Shown piece by piece: positions 1 through 9,124 of a DNA stretch of 64,000 bases. The first letter of the stretch is position 1. Each line of letters starts with the position of its first letter. Below the pieces are notes generated by a model, which had not been told where the DNA came from, made no database searches, and saw nothing but the letters and a program-made list of their open reading frames with translations. This DNA comes from JAEUNJ01 sp052035955. GTDB taxonomy: Bacteria; Pseudomonadota; Gammaproteobacteria; Burkholderiales; Rhodocyclaceae. Location of the stretch: contig JBPOHD010000017.1 of assembly GCA_052035955.1 (NCBI GenBank), positions 1-64,000 of the forward strand, in the 5' to 3' direction. A program made the position numbers and the translations under genes.

Positions 1-104
1 GCTGGCGGACCGGCCCTGGCTGACGTGGACGCCTACCGGGGGGGTGATACGCTTGGGGACTCCCGGGGCAGACGGGGGGTGGGGGCGGGAACCGGGCGGC
101 CCGA

Positions 105-1367
105 TCAGGCCGCGCCTTCGTAAACGATCTTCCAGCGCCCGTCCTCCTTGATCCAGTACTGGCGCTTCTTCATCGCGTTGGACAGGTTGCTGCTGCGGTA
201 GTCCTGGTCGAAGGTGACGACCACGTACTCTTCCTTGCCGGGATTGCGGAACATGCTGACATTGCTGGCCGCCACCTTCACCCAGGCCTTGCCGGCATTC
301 ACCTTCCGTTTCTGGGCCAGCCACCGATCCAGATTCTGGCCGTCCGACTGGAAGCGTCGGGAGTAATGGCGGCCGTAGCTGGCGACGTCCAGGCTTTCCC
401 AATCGCGCCGCCATTCGTCGATCATCTTCTGCAGGGAGGCGCGCTCGGCCTGCCAGTCGTCGAGGGACAGCCACTCGATCGAATTGCTGATGATCACCGG
501 CGTCAGGCCGATCTGCAGGTTCTTGGCGAGGGCGTCCAGGTCCTGGTTGGCCAATACGACGCAGCCGTCGGAGGCCTTGGGGGGGCGCGAAAAGGTGTCG
601 GACGGTGTGCCGTGCAGCCAGATGCCGTGGCCATTGCGGCCGTGGCGACGGTCCCACTCGTTCGGATAATTGATCGGAAAGGCGCCGCTGCCGTAGAAAT
701 CGGTGAGTTTCTGGCGCGGCAGGCTGGCGGTCACGTGATAGACGCCGATCGGGGTCCGCTTGTCGCCTTCCTTGACTTTCTCCGCACCCAGCTTGCCGTG
801 GGTGACGTAGTAGTCGGCGACGAACCGGGGGGTCCCGTTGTGGTTCTGGTAGAGATAGAGGCGCGCCTTCTCCGTGTCCACCACGATGGCATGTTTCTGG
901 TCGGGCGGCATCTGGAGCAGGTAGCGGGGAAGGTAGTTGGTGGCCGGCCGCGTCCGGTAGGCCTTCAGGCGGGCCATCGCCTCTTCCCGCAGGTCGGCCA
1001 CCTTGTCGCCGGCAACCTGGGTGCCGCCCTCGCCGAAGGTGCGCAGGGGACGGGTGCGGGCAAGCAGAAGATCGCCCTTGATCAGGTGCCCGAGGCGGAA
1101 GTTCGGGTAGGCCCTCAGCAATGCGTCCACCTGGGCAAGGGCCTCGTCCCAGCGGTGGCGCTCGATGGCGTCGAAGGCCTCCGCGAGCAGGGGCTCGGGA
1201 CCGGAATCGGAGTGGATCACCGGCGCCGGCGCGGGCCGCCTGACCGTCTTTCCCGACACGGGCAGCGACCAGATGGCGGAAACGACCAGGATGGGGACGA
1301 GGATGCCGCGCAGGAACGCCGTGCTGCGCCGGGTCGGGCGGGAGGAGGCGGTGACGGTATGCCTCAT
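105..1367 (-). CDS. L,D-transpeptidase (YkuD family) with C-terminal NTF2-like domain
   Basis: Predicted periplasmic peptidoglycan enzyme of about 420 residues. An N-terminal basic stretch plus a hydrophobic segment (about residues 18-36) looks like an uncleaved signal anchor. The YkuD catalytic domain lies at roughly 155-295 and carries the hallmark His-Gly near residue 252 and the S-D-G-C motif with the nucleophilic cysteine near 269. Residues 300-420 form a separate domain ending in 'KEDGRWKIVYEG', typical of the NTF2/SnoaL-like fold also found after the catalytic domain in H. pylori Csd6. Family members make or trim L,D-crosslinks or attach proteins to peptidoglycan; which of these applies is not visible. 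I chose the ATG at 1367, 8 bases after the stop of the upstream TPR gene, over an upstream start that would overlap it by 34 bases. The two genes look like one transcript. Confidence 0.9.
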   Translation of the reverse strand: MRHTVTASSRPTRRSTAFLRGILVPILVVSAIWSLPVSGKTVRRPAPAPVIHSDSGPEPLLAEAFDAIERHRWDEALAQVDALLRAYPNFRLGHLIKGDLLLARTRPLRTFGEGGTQVAGDKVADLREEAMARLKAYRTRPATNYLPRYLLQMPPDQKHAIVVDTEKARLYLYQNHNGTPRFVADYYVTHGKLGAEKVKEGDKRTPIGVYHVTASLPRQKLTDFYGSGAFPINYPNEWDRRHGRNGHGIWLHGTPSDTFSRPPKASDGCVVLANQDLDALAKNLQIGLTPVIISNSIEWLSLDDWQAERASLQKMIDEWRRDWESLDVASYGRHYSRRFQSDGQNLDRWLAQKRKVNAGKAWVKVAASNVSMFRNPGKEEYVVVTFDQDYRSSNLSNAMKKRQYWIKEDGRWKIVYEGAA

Positions 1368-1375
1368 CGGTCCGG

Positions 1376-2467
1376 TCAGTTGCCGACCCGTTCCTGCTGG
1401 ATCAGCCACCTGCCGTCCCGCTTCACCAGGACCAGCACCTTGCCGGCCGAGGTCTTCAGGGAGGCCGCCCGGTAGTGCTGGCGGAACTTGACGGTCACCT
1501 TATCGGGACCGTCCTGGGTCACCGCGACATTCTCGACGCTGACCTGAATCGCGCCCGGCTTGTTGATGCGCTTCTGCCGCTCGGATTCCCAGGCCGCCCT
1601 GGCCATGCCGCCGGGCGTCTGGAAATCCTTCGCGTAGTGGCCCAGGTAGGCCTTCACGTCCTTGCGCGACCAGGAAGCCGCCCAGGCCTCGATCGCCTTG
1701 CCCACGTCGGTGGCCGCCTCGGGAGCCTTCGGCTCCGCGGCCGGGACGGGCTTGGCTTCGGCGGGTTTCGCCTCCACCGGCTTCGCCGGCTCCGCCGGTC
1801 TGGCCTCGGCCTTGTTCTCGGCCTTGCTTTCGGCCTTGGGTTCCGGCCTTTGTTCGGGCCTGGCTTCCGGTTTGGCTTCGGGTCTGGCCTCGGCCGGCTT
1901 GGCGGCAGCCGCAACGGCGGCCGGGCGGGCCCTGCCGGAACTGCCCATCAGGTCGCGGATCATCGCCAGCTTGGTCTGGGCGCTGGCATTCGACGAATCC
2001 AGTTGCAAGGCCTTGTCATAGGCCTGGCTGGCCAGGCGGGCGTAGATGTCGCCGAGGTTCTCGTGGGCGGTGGCGTAGGACGGGTGGGTCCGTATGGCCA
2101 TCTCGAGGGCCTGCTTCGCCTTGTCGTACTGCTTCTGCTGGGCGTAGATCACCGCCAGGTTGTTGTAGGGCTCCGGCAGTTCGGGGTAATCCTCGGTCAG
2201 CCTGGTGAATACGACCACGGCGTCCTGGCTGCGGTTCATCTCGGTCAGGATGAGGCCCTTCAGGAAGCGTCCCTGGGCGTCCTTGGGCTTGCCGGCCAGG
2301 AACTTGTCCACCTGTTCCAGGGCCTGGGTGGCCTGGCCCTGCTTCAACAATTTCGAGGCATCCTGCAGGGAATCGGCCCGGACGGTCGCCGCGGCCACCG
2401 CCAGCAGGAGACCGGCCACCGCCGGAAGAACGAGGCGGGGCGCGGAAAAGCGGCGGGAGGGGCTCAT
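1376..2467 (-). CDS. Secreted TPR protein with Ala/Pro/Lys/Glu-rich linker and NTF2-like C-terminus
   Basis: A 363-residue exported protein. A Sec signal peptide occupies residues 1-31 (hydrophobic run ending in VRA). TPR-type helical repeats fill about 33-170, with the 'NNLAVIYAQQ' and 'ENLGDIYARL' signatures. A low-complexity linker at about 178-250 is built from short units of the type AEAKPEARPEP, likely disordered and possibly wall-spanning. The last 110 residues resemble the C-terminal domain of the L,D-transpeptidase downstream, with a shared 'KRDGRWLIQQE' ending. The function is inferred only: a periplasmic scaffold acting with that enzyme on the cell wall. It is first in the minus-strand pair and is divergent from cysS across a 133-base gap. 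Confidence 0.85.
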   Translation of the reverse strand: MSPSRRFSAPRLVLPAVAGLLLAVAAATVRADSLQDASKLLKQGQATQALEQVDKFLAGKPKDAQGRFLKGLILTEMNRSQDAVVVFTRLTEDYPELPEPYNNLAVIYAQQKQYDKAKQALEMAIRTHPSYATAHENLGDIYARLASQAYDKALQLDSSNASAQTKLAMIRDLMGSSGRARPAAVAAAAKPAEARPEAKPEARPEQRPEPKAESKAENKAEARPAEPAKPVEAKPAEAKPVPAAEPKAPEAATDVGKAIEAWAASWSRKDVKAYLGHYAKDFQTPGGMARAAWESERQKRINKPGAIQVSVENVAVTQDGPDKVTVKFRQHYRAASLKTSAGKVLVLVKRDGRWLIQQERVGN

Positions 2468-2600
2468 GTTATACTGGTTTTGGCGGGTCGATTTTGACCG
2501 GTAATTCTATCAAGAAGCGCCCCCCGGCAACAACTCGGCCGGCCGCCGGACACAGGCGGAAAAAGGCCTCAATCCCGTTAATCCCCGGAATTCTCCCCGA

Positions 2601-3974
2601 ATGCTGAAGATTCACAACTCCCTGGCGCGCGAGAAGCAGGACTTCGTCCCCATCGAGCCCGGCAAGGTCCGCATGTACGTCTGCGGCATGACCGTCTACG
2701 ATTACTGCCATCTCGGGCACGCGCGGGTCCTGGTCGTTTTCGACATGGTGGTCCGTTGGCTGAGCGCCTCGGGGTTCGATGTGACCTACGTCCGCAACAT
2801 CACGGACATCGACGATAAGATCATCCGCAGGGCCGCCGAGAACGGCGAGTCGATCCGCGCACTCACCGACAGGTTCATCGCCAGCATGCACGAGGATGCG
2901 GCAGCCCTCGGCGTGGCCAGGCCGACCCATGAGCCCCGTGCAACCGAGTACGTCGGACAGATGCTGGACATGATCGGCCGCCTGGAAAGGAACGGCTACG
3001 CCTACGTGGCGGCCAACCGGGACGTCTGCTATTCGGTCCGCAAGTTTCCCGGCTACGGCCGCCTGTCCGGAAAATCCCTGGAGGACCTGCGGGCGGGGGA
3101 GCGGGTCGATGTGGTCGAAGGCAAGCAGGATCCGCTGGACTTCGTCCTCTGGAAGCATGCCAAGGAGGACGAGGGCGAAGAGGTCCGCTGGAATTCGCCC
3201 TGGGGCGGCGGTCGTCCCGGCTGGCACATCGAATGCTCGGCCATGGGCTGCGACCTGCTCGGTGAGCATTTCGACATCCACGGCGGTGGCCAGGACCTGC
3301 AATTTCCCCACCACGAGAACGAGATCGCGCAGAGCGAGGGGGCGTCGGGCCGGACCTTCGTCAATTTCTGGATGCACAACGGCTTCGTCCGAGTCGATGA
3401 CGAGAAGATGTCCAAGTCCCTGGGCAATTTCTTCACCATTCGCGACGTCCTCGGGCGCTACGATGCCGAAGTGGTCCGCTTCTTCATCCTGCGCGCCCAC
3501 TACCGAAGCCCGCTCAATTATTCGGATGCCCACCTGGACGACGCGCGCCAGGCGCTCAGCCGCCTATACACGGCGCTGAAGGGGGCGGAGGGGCAGGCAG
3601 ATGTCGATTGGGAGGAGGCGCACGCCCGGCGCTTCAGCGAGGCCATGGACGACGATTTCGGAACCCCCGAGGCGGTCGCCGTCCTCTTCGACCTGGCCAA
3701 TGAATTGAATCGCACGCGCGAGATGCGCCTGGCGGCGCAGTTGAAGGGGTTGGGCGCCATCCTGGGCCTGTTGCAGCGGGACCCGGTGGAATTCCTGCAG
3801 GCGGGGCGGACGGACGGCCTGGGCCCGGATACCATCGAGACCCGGATCGCCGAACGGGCTGCCGCCAAGAAAGCGAGGAATTTCGCCGAGGCCGACCGGA
3901 TTCGCGACGAGTTGAAAGACGCCGGCATCGTCCTCGAGGATTCACCTTCCGGAACCACGTGGCGGCGGGCGTGA
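2601..3974 (+). CDS. cysS: Cysteinyl-tRNA synthetase
   Basis: Class I aminoacyl-tRNA synthetase of 457 residues, the usual length for this enzyme, charging tRNA-Cys in the cytoplasm. Direct markers are the N-terminal 'YVCGMTVYDYCHLGHAR' block, holding the zinc cysteine and the HIGH-type motif (HLGH), the zinc-site segments 'WHIECSAMG' and 'FPHHENE', and the KMSKS loop 'DDEKMSKSLGN'. The ATG at 2601 matches the usual N-terminus (MLKIHNSL). It stands alone, divergent from the TPR gene and 116 bases upstream of hfq. Confidence 0.98.
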   Translation: MLKIHNSLAREKQDFVPIEPGKVRMYVCGMTVYDYCHLGHARVLVVFDMVVRWLSASGFDVTYVRNITDIDDKIIRRAAENGESIRALTDRFIASMHEDAAALGVARPTHEPRATEYVGQMLDMIGRLERNGYAYVAANRDVCYSVRKFPGYGRLSGKSLEDLRAGERVDVVEGKQDPLDFVLWKHAKEDEGEEVRWNSPWGGGRPGWHIECSAMGCDLLGEHFDIHGGGQDLQFPHHENEIAQSEGASGRTFVNFWMHNGFVRVDDEKMSKSLGNFFTIRDVLGRYDAEVVRFFILRAHYRSPLNYSDAHLDDARQALSRLYTALKGAEGQADVDWEEAHARRFSEAMDDDFGTPEAVAVLFDLANELNRTREMRLAAQLKGLGAILGLLQRDPVEFLQAGRTDGLGPDTIETRIAERAAAKKARNFAEADRIRDELKDAGIVLEDSPSGTTWRRA

Positions 3975-4090
3975 CGAGCAAGGAACGGCGGGGTTTCCGG
4001 CCCGCCGGCATGGTCCGGAGCGGGCTATGGCAGGCGGCGGAAAAATCGATTAGAGTAGCAGTCCGATACCAATAACCCGAGAGGCCACCC

Positions 4091-4327
4091 ATGAGCAACA
4101 AAGGGCAGATGCTACAAGACCCGTTCCTGAACACGCTGCGGCGCGAACATGTTCCGGTCTCCATTTACCTGGTCAACGGCATCAAGCTGCAAGGCCAGAT
4201 CGAATCCTTCGACCAATACGTCGTCCTCCTCAAGAACACGGTCACCCAGATGGTTTACAAGCACGCCATCTCCACCGTCGTGCCGGCCCGGGCCGTCAAT
4301 TTCGCCCATGAAAACGGGGGCGAGTGA
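4091..4327 (+). CDS. hfq: RNA chaperone Hfq
   Basis: A 78-residue Sm-like protein that forms hexameric rings and pairs small RNAs with mRNAs. The Sm1 block 'IYLVNGIKLQGQIESFDQYVV' and the Sm2 motif 'YKHAIST' are intact, as is the N-terminal 'LQDPFLNTLR'. The C-terminal tail is short, stopping soon after the core, as is usual in betaproteobacteria and unlike the long E. coli tail. A purine-rich ribosome site (GAGAGG) sits just before the ATG. It heads the hfq-hflX-hflK-hflC cluster, a classic arrangement. Confidence 0.98.
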   Translation: MSNKGQMLQDPFLNTLRREHVPVSIYLVNGIKLQGQIESFDQYVVLLKNTVTQMVYKHAISTVVPARAVNFAHENGGE

Positions 4328-4369
4328 CACGCGACTGATCTTCCCGCCGGAGGCGGTGCTCCCCGACTG

Positions 4370-5494
4370 ATGTTCGAGCGTCCCGCCACCGGCAACCAGG
4401 CCATCTTGGTTCAGCTGGATTTCGGCGACGGCGATTTCGCCGAACGCCTCGACGAGTTTCGTCTGCTGGCCGGCAGCGCCGGCGCCCTTTGCCTCGAGGT
4501 GATCCAGGGCCGTCGCCAGCGTCCGGATTCCGCCACCTTCGCCGGCAAGGGCAAGGTCGCCGAAATCGGCGAGGCGGCCGTGAGTCTCGGTGCCGACCTG
4601 GTGATCTTCAACCACGAACTTTCGCCGGCGCAGCAACGCAACCTGGAGCGGGAACTGGGCCTTCGCGTGGTCGACCGGAGCAGCCTGATCCTCGACATCT
4701 TCGCGCTGCGCGCCCGTAGCCACGAAGGCAAGCTGCAGGTGGAACTGGCCCAGCTCCAGCATCTCGCGACACGCCTGGTCCGCGGGTGGACCCACCTGGA
4801 ACGCCAGAAGGGCGGCATCGGCTTGCGCGGCCCGGGAGAGAAGCAGCTGGAAACCGACCGGCGGCTGCTCGGCAAGCGGGTGGCGCTGCTCAAGGATCGC
4901 CTGAAGCAGCTGGAACGGCAGCGCGCCGTTCGGCGGCGGGCCCGCGACCGCCGCGACATGCTCGCCGTTTCCCTGGTGGGTTATACGAACGCCGGAAAAT
5001 CCACCTTATTCAATGTCCTGACCAAGGCTGGCGCCTATGCCGCCGACCAGTTGTTTGCCACCCTGGACACGACTTCCCGGCGGGTGTTCCTTCCCGACAC
5101 CGGCCAGGTGATCGTTTCCGACACGGTCGGATTCATCCGGGATCTCCCCCATTCCCTCGTGGCCGCCTTCCACGCCACGCTGGAGGAGACCGCCCAGGCC
5201 GACCTCCTGTTGCATGTCATCGACTCGGCGAGTCCGGACCGGGACCAGCAGATTGCCGCCGTCGATGCGGTACTGGCCGAGATCGGGGCCGATCGGGTGC
5301 CGCAGATTCTCGTCTGGAACAAGATAGACCTCACCGCCGCGGGGCCGGGAGTCGACCGGGACGACTATGGTAGACTCCGGCGCGTCCGCGTGAGCGCGCG
5401 CACGGGGTCCGGAATGGAACTCCTGCGGGCCGCCCTGGCGGAGGCCGCCCGGGAGCATGCGCCCGGGCAGTCGGTCGAGGCCGACGCGGCATGA
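4370..5494 (+). CDS. hflX: Ribosome-associated GTPase HflX
   Basis: GTPase of 374 residues that splits or rescues stalled 70S ribosomes under stress. The N-terminal HflX domain includes 'TFAGKGKVAEI'. A glycine-rich linker follows ('GGIGLRGPGEKQLETDRR'), then the G domain with the P-loop 'GYTNAGKSTLFN', the Walker B/G3 'DTVGFIRDLPH' and the G4 'NKIDL'. It lies 42 bases after hfq. The ATG at 4370 starts MFERPATGNQ. The C-terminus is slightly short compared with E. coli HflX (426 residues), which is normal for the family outside enterics. Confidence 0.96.
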   Translation: MFERPATGNQAILVQLDFGDGDFAERLDEFRLLAGSAGALCLEVIQGRRQRPDSATFAGKGKVAEIGEAAVSLGADLVIFNHELSPAQQRNLERELGLRVVDRSSLILDIFALRARSHEGKLQVELAQLQHLATRLVRGWTHLERQKGGIGLRGPGEKQLETDRRLLGKRVALLKDRLKQLERQRAVRRRARDRRDMLAVSLVGYTNAGKSTLFNVLTKAGAYAADQLFATLDTTSRRVFLPDTGQVIVSDTVGFIRDLPHSLVAAFHATLEETAQADLLLHVIDSASPDRDQQIAAVDAVLAEIGADRVPQILVWNKIDLTAAGPGVDRDDYGRLRRVRVSARTGSGMELLRAALAEAAREHAPGQSVEADAA

Positions 5495-5587
5495 GACCGA
5501 CCGGGCTTGAGTAATCCGCGCCTGCCCCCATTTCACTCTCCACCCTTATCCACGGATTCTCAGACCATCGTGTTCGCAGGCATCCTG

Positions 5588-6868
5588 ATGTCCCTCAACG
5601 ATCACGGTTGGGGCAACCGGCCCGAAGGTGGGGGCGGCGGCAACAAGGGCGGCGGCCCTCCCGACCTGGAAGAACTCTGGCGCGACCTGAACCGCCGCCT
5701 GTCGGCCATGTTCGGGCGACGCGGCGGCTCGGGCGGTTCCGGTGGTTCCGGGGGCGGTTTTCCGCCGATCAATCTCCGCCAGTTCGGCGGCGGCGTCGGC
5801 CTGTTGCTGATTCTGGTGCTCGTCGTTTGGATGGGGAGCGGTTTCTACATCGTCGACGCGAGCCAGCGTGGCGTCGTGCTCCAGTTCGGGCGATACAAGG
5901 AATCGACCGATCCTGGCCTGCGCTGGCGCCTGCCGTGGCCCGTCCAGAGCCACGAGATCGTCAATCTTTCCGGCGTGCGTACCGTGGAGGTGGGTTATAG
6001 GGGTTCCGAGAAGAACAAGGTGCTCAAGGAAGCCCTCATGCTGACGGACGACGAGAACATCGTCAGCGTCCAGTTCGCGGTCCAGTACCTGTTGAAGGAT
6101 CCGCAGAACTATGTGTTCAAGAACCGCCATCCCGACGATGCCGTCGTCCAGGCGGCAGAGACCGCGATCCGGGAAATCGTCGGCAAGAGCAAGATGGACT
6201 TCGTCCTCTACGAGGGGCGCGACCAGATCGCGGCCAATACCCAGAAACTGATCCAGGATATCCTCGATCGCTACCAGACCGGCATCCAGATCCGCTCGGT
6301 GACCATGCAGAGTACCCAGCCGCCGGAGCAGGTGCAGGCCGCATTCGACGATGCGGTGAAGGCGGGTCAGGACAAGGAACGCCAGAAGAACGAGGGTCAG
6401 GCCTATGCCAACGACGTCATTCCGAGAGCCCGCGGCGCCGCCTCCCGGCTGATGGAAGAGGCCAACGGATACAAGGGCCGCATGATCGCCACGGCCGAGG
6501 GCGACGCCTCCCGGTTCAAGCAGATCCTCGTCGAGTACAACAAGGCGCCGGACGTGACCCGCAATCGACTCTACCTGGAGACGATGCAGCAGGTTTACGC
6601 GAACACCTCCAAGATCATGATCGACGCCAAGGGCAGCGGCAACCTGCTCTACCTTCCCCTCGACAAACTCATGCAGTCGGTCGCGGTGCCGGCCGCCGCC
6701 GCGGCGGCAGCCGAGGCCACGCCGGTACAGCGCAGCGCGCCGGCCGCCGTTTCCAACGAGGTGCCGCCGCAACTTGAGAAGCTCCCGGCAGTGGAGCAGG
6801 GCGGGGTATATGGTTCCTCGTCGCGCAATCGGGAGTCGCTGCGCTCCCGCGAGCGGGGAGAACGCTGA
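5588..6868 (+). CDS. hflK: FtsH protease modulator HflK
   Basis: SPFH/band-7 membrane protein of about 426 residues which, with HflC, forms a large periplasmic cage around FtsH and restrains degradation of membrane proteins. A Gly-rich, Pro-containing N-terminal tail (residues 1-60, runs of GG and GS) precedes a single membrane helix (about 65-85, 'VGLLLILVLVVW'). The SPFH domain begins at 'FYIVDASQRGVVLQFG'. The ATG at 5588 (MSLNDHGWGNRPEGG) is the typical family start; a more upstream TTG would add 27 unlike residues. The stop codon overlaps the hflC start (TGATG). Confidence 0.96.
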   Translation: MSLNDHGWGNRPEGGGGGNKGGGPPDLEELWRDLNRRLSAMFGRRGGSGGSGGSGGGFPPINLRQFGGGVGLLLILVLVVWMGSGFYIVDASQRGVVLQFGRYKESTDPGLRWRLPWPVQSHEIVNLSGVRTVEVGYRGSEKNKVLKEALMLTDDENIVSVQFAVQYLLKDPQNYVFKNRHPDDAVVQAAETAIREIVGKSKMDFVLYEGRDQIAANTQKLIQDILDRYQTGIQIRSVTMQSTQPPEQVQAAFDDAVKAGQDKERQKNEGQAYANDVIPRARGAASRLMEEANGYKGRMIATAEGDASRFKQILVEYNKAPDVTRNRLYLETMQQVYANTSKIMIDAKGSGNLLYLPLDKLMQSVAVPAAAAAAAEATPVQRSAPAAVSNEVPPQLEKLPAVEQGGVYGSSSRNRESLRSRERGER

Positions 6869-7749
6869 TGGGGCGCCACATCTCCTTCATCGCCTCCCTG
6901 GTTTTCGGGTTCATGGTCGTCGCCGCCATGACCATCTTCACCGTGGACCAGCGCCAGTTCGCCATCATCTTCCAGCTCGGCGAGATCAAGGAAGTGATCA
7001 CGGAACCCGGCCTCGCCTTCAAGTGGCCGCTGATCCAGAACGTGAAGGTCTTCGACAAGCGCATCCTCACCCTCGATTCGCCCGAGCCCGAGCGCTTCCT
7101 GACCGCGGAGAAGAAGCCGGTCCTGGTCGATTCCTTCGTCAAGTGGCGCATCCACGACGTCAAGCAGTACTACGTCTCCGTCGCCGGCGACGAGCAGGTG
7201 GCGAAGACGAGGCTTTCCCAGACGGTCAATTCAGGCTTGCGCGAGGAGTTCGGCCGGCGCACCGTCCATGACGTGGTCTCCGGTGAGCGGGACAAGATCA
7301 TGGCCGATGTGCGCACGAAGGCCGATGCCGACATGCGGGCGATGGGCGTGGAGATCATCGACGTCCGCCTGAAGCGCGTCGATCTGCCGCCGGAGGTGTC
7401 GGAATCCGTCTATCGCCGAATGCAGACGGAGCGCAACCGCGTCGCCAACGAATTGCGTTCCCAGGGCGCGGCGGAGGCCGAGAAGATCAAGGCGGACGCC
7501 GACCGGCAGCGGGAGGTGATCGTCGCCGAGGCCTATCGGGACGCCCAGAAGATCAAGGGCGAGGGCGATGCCAAGGCGGCGGCGATCTATGCCCAAGCCT
7601 TCGGCCAGAACGCCGAGTTCTATGCCTTCTATCGCAGCCTGGAGGCCTATCGCGGGGCCTTCAAGAACAAGGGCGACGTCCTCGTCGTGGAGCCCAATTC
7701 CGAGTTCTTCAAATACCTGCGGGGTGCCGGCAAGGGCTCCGGCAAGTAG
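6868..7749 (+). CDS. hflC: FtsH protease modulator HflC
   Basis: Partner of HflK, 293 residues. One N-terminal membrane helix (about 5-25) is followed by an SPFH domain ('FTVDQRQFAIIFQLGEI'), then a long Ala/Glu/Lys-rich coiled-coil ('RSQGAAEAEKIKADADRQR') and the conserved 'FYAFYRSLEAYR' stretch. Translation is probably coupled to hflK through the one-base overlap of stop and start codons. Confidence 0.97.
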   Translation: MGRHISFIASLVFGFMVVAAMTIFTVDQRQFAIIFQLGEIKEVITEPGLAFKWPLIQNVKVFDKRILTLDSPEPERFLTAEKKPVLVDSFVKWRIHDVKQYYVSVAGDEQVAKTRLSQTVNSGLREEFGRRTVHDVVSGERDKIMADVRTKADADMRAMGVEIIDVRLKRVDLPPEVSESVYRRMQTERNRVANELRSQGAAEAEKIKADADRQREVIVAEAYRDAQKIKGEGDAKAAAIYAQAFGQNAEFYAFYRSLEAYRGAFKNKGDVLVVEPNSEFFKYLRGAGKGSGK

Positions 7750-7769
7750 TCCGCCGGCGTCCGGTTTCC

Positions 7770-7955
7770 ATGCTGACCACTCTGTTGCTGGCCTTTGCAC
7801 TGATGCTCGTGATCGAGGGCGTGCTGCCCTTCATTGCCCCCCGGGTCTGGAAGGAAACCTTCCAGAAGGTGAGCCAGTTGGCCGATGGCCAGATCCGGTT
7901 CCTCGGCCTGTCGTCGATGCTGGCCGGGCTGATCCTGATGGTCCTGTTCCAATGA
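7770..7955 (+). CDS. yjeT: DUF2065 small inner-membrane protein (YjeT family)
   Basis: A 61-residue protein with two predicted membrane helices (about 3-22 and 42-60) separated by the conserved 'PFIAPRVWKETFQKVSQL' loop. The family is usually found, as here, directly after hflC, but its function is unknown. The stop codon overlaps the start of hisZ (ATGA), so the two are probably translated together. Confidence 0.9.
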   Translation: MLTTLLLAFALMLVIEGVLPFIAPRVWKETFQKVSQLADGQIRFLGLSSMLAGLILMVLFQ

Positions 7956-9124
7956 CCGCCCGGCGCTGGATCCTTCCCGAATCCGTCGAGGACCTGCCCC
8001 CTGCCGAGGCGAGCCGCGTCGAAGCCTTGCGCAGGCGGGTGCTCGACGAGTTCGGACGGCACGGCTACGAACTGGTCATTCCACCGCTGATGGAATACCT
8101 GGAATCGCTGCTTACCGGCAGCGGCGGCGATCTGGACTTGCGCACCTTCAAGCTCGTGGACCAGTTCTCCGGCCGGACCATGGGTCTGCGGGCCGACATC
8201 ACGCCCCAGGTGGCGCGGATCGATGCCCACCTCCTGAACCGGAGCGGCGTTTCCAGGCTTTGCTACTGCGGCAGCGTCCTGCACGCCCTGCCGGCCGGCC
8301 TGCTGGCCTCCCGGGAACCCCTGCAGATCGGCGCCGAACTCTACGGCCATGGCGGCCTCGAGGCGGACATGGAGGTGATCCGGCTGCTGGCGCGCGTCCT
8401 TGCCTTGTGCGCCATTCCTCCGCTCCGCATCGACATCGGCCACCTGGCGATCTTCCGTGCGCTGGCGCGGCACGCCGGACTGGAGCCGGTCCAGGAGCGG
8501 GAGGTCTTCGCGGCCCTCCAGGCCAAGGACATCCCGCTGCTCGACGAACTTCTGCGCGGGGTCCCCGATCCTGCCCGCGACGGACTGCGGGCCCTGCCCA
8601 CCCTTTACGGCGACCGCTCGGTCCTGGCGGAGGCCGCTCGGGCGCTTCCCGGCTGGGAGGAGATCGCCGCGCCGCTGGGGGAACTTCGCCGCCTGGCGGA
8701 TGCCCTTGCGGACCTGCCGATCAGCTTCGACCTCGCCGACCTGCGAGGCTACGACTATCACAGCGGCGCGGTGTTCGCCGCCTACTGCGAAGGCCATCCG
8801 GGTGCCATCGCCCTCGGAGGCCGCTACGACAAGGTGGGTCAGTCCTTCGGACGCGGCCGCCCGGCCACGGGCTTCTCCATGGATCTCCGGGAAGTGGCCC
8901 GCCTGGCCCCTCCCGTCGCCCAGCGTGCAGCCATCCTGGCCCCCTGGCCCGAGGATGAGGCCCTGCACGGGGCCATCGAGGCGTTGCGCGGCGCCGGGGA
9001 AACCGTCGTCGCGGAATTGCCCGGTCACGAGGGAACCTGGGGCCACGCCGGCTGCGACCGGCACCTCGTCCAGCGCCAGGGCAAATGGATTATCGAGGCA
9101 TTGAAGGAAAGCGCAAATGGCTAA
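7952..9124 (+). CDS. hisZ: ATP phosphoribosyltransferase regulatory subunit HisZ
   Basis: A 390-residue paralogue of class II histidyl-tRNA synthetase lacking the anticodon-binding domain. It pairs with short-form HisG to catalyse and feedback-regulate the first step of histidine synthesis. Class II-like blocks are present: 'GLRADITPQVARIDAH' (motif 2 region) and the HisA/HisB-type motifs 'LRGYDYHSGAVFAAY' and 'ALGGRYDKVG'. The start at 7952 is the ATG overlapping the yjeT stop; the frame is open upstream but those residues lie inside hflC and yjeT. No hisG is in the window. It overlaps purA by 8 bases. Confidence 0.95.
   Translation: MTARRWILPESVEDLPPAEASRVEALRRRVLDEFGRHGYELVIPPLMEYLESLLTGSGGDLDLRTFKLVDQFSGRTMGLRADITPQVARIDAHLLNRSGVSRLCYCGSVLHALPAGLLASREPLQIGAELYGHGGLEADMEVIRLLARVLALCAIPPLRIDIGHLAIFRALARHAGLEPVQEREVFAALQAKDIPLLDELLRGVPDPARDGLRALPTLYGDRSVLAEAARALPGWEEIAAPLGELRRLADALADLPISFDLADLRGYDYHSGAVFAAYCEGHPGAIALGGRYDKVGQSFGRGRPATGFSMDLREVARLAPPVAQRAAILAPWPEDEALHGAIEALRGAGETVVAELPGHEGTWGHAGCDRHLVQRQGKWIIEALKESANG

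Noticed and set aside
2468..2600. Promoters for cysS and the TPR gene in the divergent gap
   Set aside because: Several partial -10/-35 matches and a small GGTC/GACC inverted repeat exist, but none is convincing at normal spacing.
5507..5587. Upstream TTG start for hflK
   Set aside because: Adds 27 residues unlike any HflK N-terminus; the ATG at 5588 fits the family.
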